Positions 56,110 through 64,000 of a stretch of 64,000 bases of DNA are shown piece by piece. Origin of the DNA: Raphanus sativus (taxonomy: Eukaryota; Streptophyta; Magnoliopsida; Brassicales; Brassicaceae). The translations under genes were made by a program, and so were the position numbers. The DNA is taken from positions 47,186,515 to 47,250,514 of the forward strand of contig NC_079514.1 of NCBI RefSeq assembly GCF_000801105.2, given 5' to 3'. The number at the start of each line of letters is the position of its first letter. Positions within the stretch are counted from its first letter, which is position 1. Below the pieces are notes generated by a model, which did not search any database, had not been told where the DNA came from, and saw only the letters and a list, made by a program, of their open reading frames with translations.

Positions 56110-57874
56110 TGATGATCATTTGTTGTAGTTTTTACTTCTGTTTCCAGTGAAAATATACGTTGACCATTTGTTGGCGGGATATACTATGGGAATTTTGTGA
56201 TGAACCCCACTGTGGAACAACAGATGTAGAACCCCATTGTTGAGTACTTGGTGATGAAACCCATTGTTGAGAACTTTGAGGCGCCCCCCATTGATGAGAA
56301 CTTTGAGGCGCACCCCATTGTGGAGGATTTGGAGATGAACTCCATTGCCGGGAATTTGGCGGTGTACCCCATTGCGGAGCATTTGGTGGTGTACTCTATT
56401 GCGGAGCATTTGGAGATGAACTCCATTCCGGAGAATTTGGCGGTGTACCCCATTGAGAGACATTTAGAGGTGTACTACATTGCAGAGCATTTGGAGGTGT
56501 TCCCCATTGTTGAAAACTAGAACTCCATTCCCCACATGTTGGACTACCAACATTTTGTCTAGATTCTAACCGCTTTCCCACGTATTCGCTGTCCAGTGTA
56601 TATCCAGTAAGAGCTTGTAAGAACTTCAACTTATCTTCTATGGCTCTTTTAGCTCTATCAATAAAGTACTTGCGCCAAAATCTTTCTTCCTTTAATGTAT
56701 GAATGCACGCCCAATAAAAGTTGGTGTCGTTTGGAAGCTCCATTGATTCAAATATCTTCACGGCAGCATCAAATTCATTGTAGTCATCTTCGTCAAAAGA
56801 ATTTGGACGTAGGTATTGTAAACTTTGGCGCTGAAATTCTCTAAAGCCATTCATTGTATCTGTCAGGTTGTCTCAAATGATTGTTTCCTATGAATTCCTT
56901 GGGATGCACTTCTAGCAGAGACCCGAGAGTTTCTTACACCTCTTTGTGAACCACTTCCCCGCCTTAGTCCACCTTGTTGTTGAACTCTAGAAGTAGGAAT
57001 CCGTAAAGTATCAACAACATGTGAAGAATTCTGACGCACAATCTCATGGATGACCTGATTTAAAGGATGCATTTAATCATCAATATCTACGCGATAGACT
57101 TCTCTATTTTCTTGTGTCTCGGGAATCTGAGTGTGTTGCATATCACCACCATATGTTTCAGAGTACAAATGGTCTTCATCATTATTTTGGCTTTCGTTCA
57201 TCAACTCTTCTCTTCTTTTGTGCAAAAAATATTGAGACTTTGATTGGACGTCATATAATATGAAACATCGTTTCATCACATCCCAATGCTCTGACGGCTT
57301 TCTTTTAAATGAATACGATCCTATCTACTTGTTAATAAGATAAGTAATTTTTAGTCTATAAATATTATAGATATATTATTTATTAATGTATTTTGGTTGT
57401 AAGAAATATTGTATGTATTATGTACTTAGTTCACGATCTTTCCACCATGAATCAGACGCGGATAGCAAAGATGTAGCATGATCAACCGAAATGCCCGTAG
57501 AATTTTTCATAAGATGCTTGTACTTCTTGTATTTTCTTTTTAGTTGATCAAGTTTTTCTTTGAAGAACCGGTAGTTTACATTACTATTAAACATTTGGTT
57601 GAACTTATCAACGAGAAACTCTTTACCAGGGTGTGGAGGATCTTTGAAACGGTAATCACCCATGGCAATTGTTCGATCATACAACTCAATAAATACTCGT
57701 TCGCAGTTAGGATTCCATTTAAAAATTGTATTCCCTCTAAATTTTTTTAAAAAAATTCAATCATTTTATTTTACTATTAATTATTAAACAACATTTAAAA
57801 ATTTACGTTTCTATAGGTAAATTGATATCTTCATCATCAGAAAATGTTATATTTTGTCGGTGATTTAACGTCAT
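56110..57874 (-). pseudogene. Harbinger ORF1 (Myb/SANT-like), decayed
   Basis: The DNA-binding partner protein of PIF/Harbinger elements lies upstream of the transposase on the same strand. A short first exon may start at 57874. The Myb/SANT-like domain follows, beginning KWNPNCERVFIELYDR (about 57718) and including QLKRKYKKYKHLM and the WWKDRE end. Further pieces in broken frames lie at 57279-57073, 57072-56863 and 56854-56396; the last contains RFWRKYFIDRAKRAIEDKL. The C-terminal part is a 9-residue repeat (QWGTPPNxx / EWSSSPNAP). A TGG-to-TAG change near 56398 and several other stops break the reading frame. Confidence 0.7.
56217..56513 (-). repeat. 27-bp coding minisatellite
   Basis: About eleven imperfect 27-bp units, each nine codons, in the C-terminal part of ORF1. 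Both strands stay open for long distances across the array because the unit length is a multiple of three. Confidence 0.85.
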
Positions 57875-57928
57875 ATCTACAATTTTAAAATGATTATTAT
57901 TAATTTTGTCGGTAAATTGACATCTTCT

Positions 57929-57957
57929 TAAATATATATATATATATATATATATAT
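57929..57957. repeat. TA microsatellite
   Basis: About 14 TA units just upstream of Harbinger ORF1. Confidence 0.9.
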
Positions 57958-58169
57958 TTCTCTTCATATTTATATTAACTATATTTATATGCATAACATG
58001 AATATATAACTTATATATGTTTAAATATTTTTTAAACATATAAAGTTACTATTATTATAAAATAATAAAGGGAGTTGAGGTGTCTTTATTATTATTAATA
58101 TCCCCAATTTTATAACTCAGTAAAGTTAAATGTCAATAATTTTTTACATAGATGCGGTCATGTAAACAT

Positions 58170-60000
58170 CACTACAAGAATTTATTTAAATAGTTACGGA
58201 CTGGCAAAGACATTTCCGTAGCCAGATTTGTTAGCTATAAATATAGCGACAGAACACATAATTTTAACTTTGTAGCTAAATTTGTAGCTAACTGTAGCAA
58301 TCTATAGCTATATAGCTAGAGATGGATTACGTCGGTGATCTATAGCTAAATAGCTATGTCTTAGCTAGAAATATGTGGTTGCTATAAGTGTTCCAATGTT
58401 TTATATGACAATCTCACAAATTTTATATTTTAAATTTTATTTTTCTTATGTTTAATCTACCACTTTCAAATTTAAATACAAACTTTAAATTTTCAATCAA
58501 ACTCTATACCCTAAATATACATTTAGATCCTAAACTACACCTTCCAAACTTTATTAAACCCTAAACTATGTATATCTCAACCTATGTCCTAAATATAAAC
58601 TCCAACTTTAAAATTGTTAAATCTTAAACAAAAAAAACTTTAACCTTAATCTCTTAAAAAAATAATCTCAAACTACCTTAATTCCAAATCATAAACCTAA
58701 ACCCTAAACCATATAATTGAAACCCTATATCATATACATGAACCTTAAATTCTAATTATCTAATCCCTATAATATTTATATACCCTAAACCATAAAAATT
58801 AAACTTCATAGTTTATTCATATACTCTAGTTCCTATAATATACCACGAAAGTCTAATTACACCTACATATACACTAGCACTAGAATAAAGTTAAATATAA
58901 TTAATAACTAACTTTAGTTTTCTATCCAATAAGAGACAAGTGCGCGGATTGTCAATGTGAGCCCTTGATAACTTTTAATCTAATGGTCACATTTAATTCA
59001 TGTGTTTCTTCCTCTGTCCAATCCCACTTTCCTCTCTTATCTGTCCAACAACATTTCTTCTCTGCTCTCTTCACCTTCTTCCATGCTAATCTTCTTTCTC
59101 TCTTAAACAAGAAAACTCTGGGACTTCTTTATTCCAAATCAGTTCTTTTGTTTTCTTTAAAGTTTGCCATCGGCCTTCCTAATTTTTCACCTTTTGAATC
59201 CGGCTGTGCATCTCCTTGCCTTCGTCTTTAGATCCAGTTTAACGAGGAACCCAAAAACTCCACGCACAGACTTCTCCATCTGCATCTCCTAAGATCCTAG
59301 CAGCAACAAGGAGATAAACTAGATGATTTTTGACCATATTTTGCTGTGAAAACTTGACATAACAAAAGAATCTTTCGTGTTAGTTTGAAATTTTTGTTAT
59401 GTCATTAGTTTTCATTTAGAGAATTAGGTTTAGTTTTGTTTGTTTGTTTGTAGAGATATGGCTTTCTAGCATCTCTATAATATTGTGGGATTGTAAGATT
59501 TCTTTATGATAAATCTAATGTTTTAAATTAATTTATACAGTTTTGATTTCCAAACAAAATAAATCATTTTAACTCTGGCAACAATAAATCTGTTGCTAAA
59601 TGTGCCACAATATCAGCCACAAATCGTGTTTACTACTAATTGGAGACCAACAATTAGGTGCAAAATTTTGTAGCCATATTCCGGTGCTCTATTCGATATG
59701 ACTTAGCTAAAGAAAGGTCGTAGCAACTCTCTAGCCACTTAGCAATAGAGTATTCTATAGCCATGCCGTTGCTATTAAGCAACAGAGTACTTTGTGGCTA
59801 TGCTGTCGCTAACAGCTACATCTTGTTCTCTGGCTAATCTGTCGCTAGCATGCTACGGAATGGCGACGGATCAGGTTTAGCGTCGACGCTGACGCCACGG
59901 TTCCAATCCGTAGCCATCTGTCGCTTTCTGCATTGCAGCTACAGATTTTTCTCTCTAGCTATGAAAAATTCGGTAGCTATATGATTGATTTCTTGTAGTG
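58170..60000. mobile_element. non-autonomous CACTA (En/Spm) element
   Basis: 1,831 bp starting CACTACAAGAA and ending TTTCTTGTAGTG, flanked by a perfect 3-bp duplication CAT (58167-58169, 60001-60003). These are the defining CACTA features. Subterminal zones carry many TAGCTA and CCGTAGCC/GTAGCC motifs on both sides, the usual transposase-binding pattern. No transposase is present. The centre has CCTAAACC-like decayed repeats and, at about 58930-59330, pyrimidine-rich DNA that looks like the promoter/leader of a host gene. Confidence 0.93.
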
Positions 60001-60003
60001 CAT

Positions 60004-61978
60004 GAATATTTTAATACCCTCGAACTTTAGATAAAGAAGATTGTTGTGCATGTATTTTGTCCTCGTTCGATTGTTGTGCATGTATTTTTTTTATTTTCAG
60101 ATATTTAAGTTTTTTTTTCTTGTCAACAAGCTTAATATTATTAAGCTCATAAGACCCATATCAACACGTTTATTTGTTCTCAAACTTAAACTTTAATAAA
60201 TATATGAATTCAGCTGAACTGTAAAAGCTATTAATAATACGTGTCTATATATAGTCGCATATGATTAATGCTTTAAGGTTTTATTCCATTATTTCTATAA
60301 TTGTATTGCGTATTTAATGATTAGACTTTAGTACTATTGACAGATTATCAGTGTTTTGAAATTAAAAATACTAACAGTGTTCAATAAAATATACTAACCC
60401 TTTAGAAAAACAATAAATATACTACATACATAATAACTAAACCTAACTAATTCCATTTCTTTTTTTTTGAAGATTTTTTTTTTTTATTTTTTACTATTTC
60501 CATTTGCTAGCATAAACATTAAAGAGTATACTGAGTTTCTATTAAAATCTCAAATAACAAAAAAAAATTGAGAATAATACAAGAATACAATAATACTTGG
60601 TTAATATTTTTTGCATCATTTTTCCTAAAGCCACTAGTAAGATTTAAAATAAAATAATATTTGTGAATCATCATAAAATTCGAATTGAAATTATGGTTGT
60701 GAAGGTTTTCGAATTTCAAAAATATTTTGTATATTTTATAAAACAAAAAATGTTTCAAGATATTTTATTTTTATTTTTATTAATAAATATTGTATATCAT
60801 TATATAGTTTGTCATAACGTTTTTATTTTCATTTTAATTGGTTTTGTTTCATCTAATATCTCAAAGTTTAGTGTTATGTATACAATATACTAAATTATTG
60901 ACACAATAATTCTGAACAAAATGGACACAATAGACAATACTATTTTAACTACTAATTGATGTTTAATAATAATATATAAATTAAATGAGATTGTTACCTT
61001 CCTGACAGAGGTTTTGTGATGTAGAGGAACATTGGAGAAGAGTATGAATCAGATTCTGTCTAATAGTAATGACAACCCGAAAAAATAGATGTTATTTATA
61101 TATGAAACTAAAGCATTTCGATAAAATAATAAAATAGAAAAAGTATACTAGTTAAAATATTTGACATACAAATAAAAAAACATCTATACAATATTTAGCT
61201 GTTATTATTTAAATTATCAGTTGATGTTCTACCACAAGAGAGCGTTACCTGTTTGATAATTGTGTTTGTGGAATTGCAGTTAGAATAAGAAAAACTGATG
61301 TTGTTATTAATAGATGGAAAATAAAGAATTTTAATTAATCTAATAAATCAGAAAACATGTATTGGGTTAGAAAACTAGAAGCAATGGTTGATCAGCTACA
61401 AAAACGAAGCGTATTGCAGGACATGCATGAGACATGCATTTAGGCAGAAAATGACAAAAAAGCTGGCTGTATGCAGGACAACTGCTTTTCAATTTTGTAA
61501 GACTACCTACAATGAGATAGTTGAATTATAAATTCAACAGTTGAATGCATGCAATGAGCCAATTGAATAAAAAATGCTTAGGTGGATTACTATGTGTTGA
61601 ATAAATTCAAAGAGTTGAATAGAAAAAAAGTGGACTCCTAATAACACGTGGTGACGACTGAATGGAGAGAGAAGAAAGAAGTGAAACGCGCGCCCACCTT
61701 TTCTGAAAACAAAATCTCATTTATTTTTAAAATTATGTTGCTTTACTTTTATTGGTTGGCCAAAGGTTTTTGAAATTCTTATCCCTTCAAATTATTGAAA
61801 CTCAATTATTTTGTAGTAAATCTATTTTTGTAAACAAAATTTATATCAAAATTCATGATTTTTTATGATTTATAATTAGAGACTAGTCTCATTTCATTCG
61901 GATACATAAAAACATCAATTTTCTCTATAATTTAGCTTTGAATCCAAAAAAATCTGTGTGTTTAAACTTTTTTTTTGT
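60004..61978. other. AT-rich intergenic DNA
   Basis: No gene is recognised. Near 61499 AGACTACCTACAATGAG starts a region with repeated TTGAAT words that may be another MITE end. Confidence 0.35.
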
Positions 61979-61980
61979 TA

Positions 61981-62154
61981 ATGGATCACAATAATAATCC
62001 ATTTAACACTCAAAATTCCTCTAACCTTTTAACTACCCAAATTCCAACAACTATCAATTCGAAATCAATCTTCAAACGCACCCCAAAATATGCCAAATTA
62101 TGGTTTTGCACCAAATATCTTTATGCCATCAGCTGTTCCAAATTATCCTCCATA
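61981..62154 (+). pseudogene. 5' fragment of a Harbinger ORF1-like gene
   Basis: From ATG at 61981 the frame begins MDHNNNPFNTQNSSN. After a frame change it continues as an Asn/Pro-rich stretch (QNMPNYGFAPNIFMPSA) up to 62154. This composition is usual at the N-terminus of Myb/SANT-containing ORF1-type proteins in Brassicaceae, as recalled. It is cut abruptly by the element that starts at 62158. Confidence 0.45.
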
Positions 62155-62157
62155 TTA

Positions 62158-64000
62158 GAGCATCCTTAATGGGATAAGTGGGGGACGGAGGGGGGGGATA
62201 TAGCTTAGGTGTGAAAAATTAATAAAATAATGTAAGACATGAAGTTTAGTAATAATTAGTAGTGGGATAAGTGGGAGGATATAAAACTTGTATATCTTAA
62301 TAATTATATAATTTAATAATGTTAAAACATATAATAATTTTTAAAACATTAAAAATAACTTTTAGATTGAAAACATAAAAAGTAATATTAAATTTTATTT
62401 GAAAATAAAAAGATACCCACTAGATTTTTCATCTAGAGCACATGCATACGCTCCACAGAATGGCTCACGTCCCTGCTGATTCTTCCCCACCTTTGCTTGC
62501 AATTGTCAATAGTTCTTCCTTCAGCACCATTCAGGACATGATCACTTGATGCATAGTAGTCTGCAATCCTTTGCCAGAAGGTCCCTGACCTTTGGTCATT
62601 GCCAACAATGACATCCTTCGATGTGTTTAACCAGCCGCTGACTAGGACTAGGTCATCTGCGCTGCTCCATTGCCTTCTCTCTCTACGCTCAAGTGGTGTG
62701 TCCTGAGAATCAGGTGTAGCTTGAGATTGAGTTGGAGCGTGATATTGAGGAGGATTCAGATTCTGTGATGACCCAAAGTTTAAATTCCCAGAAAAGCTGT
62801 CGTAAGGGAAGTTAAGAAGGCTAAAGTAAGAAGGAGCTTGACTGTTTGGATTATTAGGTGAATCCATATCAAACAGATTGGAAGAAGAGATAATTAAAAG
62901 ATAGGTGATAGAAAGAAGATTGGCTCGATTAAATAGATGAATGTTACACTAGTAATAAGTAATAAGCTAACCATTACTTACCTAAGTCAAATCAAAATTA
63001 AACACTTTACACCAAATTGGAAGAAATCAAGTATTATTAGCTATATGTCTACTAGAAAAGTTGTTTGTTACCATTAACTAGTACAATAAATTGTAAGAGG
63101 AAGTGGTTAACTTTCAGTTCAATCAAATTCTTTGCCATTTCATTTCATTTCACAATCAGTCTCTTTCACGAGACCATAAACACTCACATTTCAGAAACCA
63201 TAATACACTACTCTACATTTTCGACAACCAATCAATTCAGGAAACAAAACAGGTCGGACTTACCTGTTACTTATGATTAAAGGGTGGTTTCTTGTTGCTT
63301 ATCCGGTATAACTCTCAGCATGCTTAACCTCACCTACAATCCTCATAAACAAAGCAAAACATAAAGTTAATGTTCTTCAAAGTAAGGTTGATTTTCACAT
63401 AGACCAACGCTTAGTTTATATCAGTTTATATCAGGAATCAAAAGAGCAAAGCCAGAAGACAAATTTTCCCAATTACAGTGACTCAAGAAAGACATCTACA
63501 ACTTAATAAACTTTCTGTTTGAAAACATTTTATAGTCGACACAGTGACAAGAATACCTTTAATCTACACTAAAATTGCATGAACTAAAACACCATTCATT
63601 CCATACCAAAGACCATCACAATTCATCAATTTTCACAATCAGTCTCTGGTTTCTAACCTAACTCACAAATCTGATCAAAAACCAACCAAACCCATTTTCT
63701 AAATCGACTTAATATCATAGTTTCTGATAGTAAACCCAAACCTTATGAACCTACATCAACTTCCAAATCAAAATCCCAAATCTCCTAGTTTCGGATGATA
63801 AGACATACCTTCTTTTTAGATCGCCGGAAGCAAAGACTGGGAGAACAATATGGGATTTGAGAGACCGAGGAGAGGATGAGAGAACAGATTGGTGAGGATT
63901 TCGATTTCGTCAAGGTTCGCCGGAGATATGAATCGCCGAAGAGAATTTCGCCAAGCAGAAGACGGAAAATGAACGGATTCGACCAAATAAAAAGCTGATA
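62158..64000. mobile_element. Harbinger-like element, left part, cut by window edge
   Basis: The left terminus GAGCATCCTTAATGGG follows TTA, a PIF/Harbinger-type target, and resembles the GAGCATCTCC end of the MITE at 30020. It interrupts another ORF1-like fragment. Inside lies a Myb/SANT gene (62433-62867). No right terminus is seen before the window ends. 62868-64000 has no other recognisable gene. Confidence 0.45.
62433..62867 (-). CDS. Myb/SANT-like DNA-binding protein (Harbinger ORF1 type)
   Basis: 144 residues. The N-terminus is Asn/Gln/Pro-rich (MDSPNNPNSQAPSYF). A Myb/SANT-like domain follows at about 62-135: RRQWSSADDLVLVSGWLN, GTFWQRIADYY, and NCKQRWGRISRDV. Plant proteins of this kind (often annotated as glutathione S-transferase T3-like) descend from PIF/Harbinger ORF1 and usually continue 150 or more residues with a charged C-terminal domain. 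Here a stop follows HVL directly, so it is truncated or lacks a downstream exon. Lies inside the element starting at 62158. It probably binds DNA if expressed; host function unlikely. Confidence 0.6.
   Translation of the reverse strand: MDSPNNPNSQAPSYFSLLNFPYDSFSGNLNFGSSQNLNPPQYHAPTQSQATPDSQDTPLERRERRQWSSADDLVLVSGWLNTSKDVIVGNDQRSGTFWQRIADYYASSDHVLNGAEGRTIDNCKQRWGRISRDVSHSVERMHVL

Noticed and set aside
58965..59231. 88-residue ORF within the CACTA element
   Set aside because: It is hydrophobic and pyrimidine-driven, without similarity to a transposase or known protein.

Overview
The window looks like nuclear DNA of a crucifer, most likely Brassica or a close relative. It has intron-containing plant genes in an AT-rich background full of small transposons. 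The intact or nearly intact genes follow, in order, what I remember of Arabidopsis chromosome 3 from about At3g53220 to At3g53430: a thioredoxin-like 3-3 protein, a SAUR, PAL2, SNAP43, L-type lectin receptor kinase VIII.1, a WD40 protein, the At3g53400-type gene with a conserved upstream ORF, and ribosomal protein L12. The locus names come from memory and need a synteny search.

Layout. 1-7.5 kb is AT-rich, with Helitron ends, a tandem duplication and a LINE tail. 7.6-8.1 kb is the thioredoxin-like gene. 9.5-10.9 kb is a Copia LTR and gag relic. 11-16.9 kb holds two direct copies of a SAUR upstream region, with an F-box/kelch pseudogene between them and a broken SAUR after the second copy. 17.3-19.8 kb is PAL (minus). 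20.6-30.3 kb is repeat-rich, with a candidate Helitron, a SINE with target-site duplications, a Stowaway MITE and a Tourist-type MITE. The Tourist MITE abuts the stop codon of SNAP43 (30.3-31.9 kb, minus). 34.0-36.1 kb is the lectin kinase (minus). 37.6-41.1 kb is an 11-exon WD40 gene. 41-47 kb is gene-free. 47.3-48.9 kb is a uORF plus a membrane-anchored methyltransferase-like gene. 50.6-51.1 kb is L12 (minus). From 52 kb to the end the DNA is almost entirely transposons: a TIR element, a complete small Helitron, a decayed PIF/Harbinger element with both its genes, a complete non-autonomous CACTA element, and the left part of a second Harbinger-like element cut by the window edge.

Functionally the host genes are unrelated neighbours: phenylpropanoid entry, snRNA transcription, a receptor kinase, translation and redox. 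They are kept together by ancestral gene order. Compared with the remembered Arabidopsis order, several genes are missing (a P450 cluster, PIP2;1, LUL2), and the SAUR is dead. This pattern is expected of fractionation after the Brassica genome triplication. I did not find a wholly new gene system. The most interesting signals are the 36-codon uORF, two GC-AG introns and a frame-preserving 69-nt intron in one gene, the MITE at a stop codon, and gene-like DNA inside the CACTA element.
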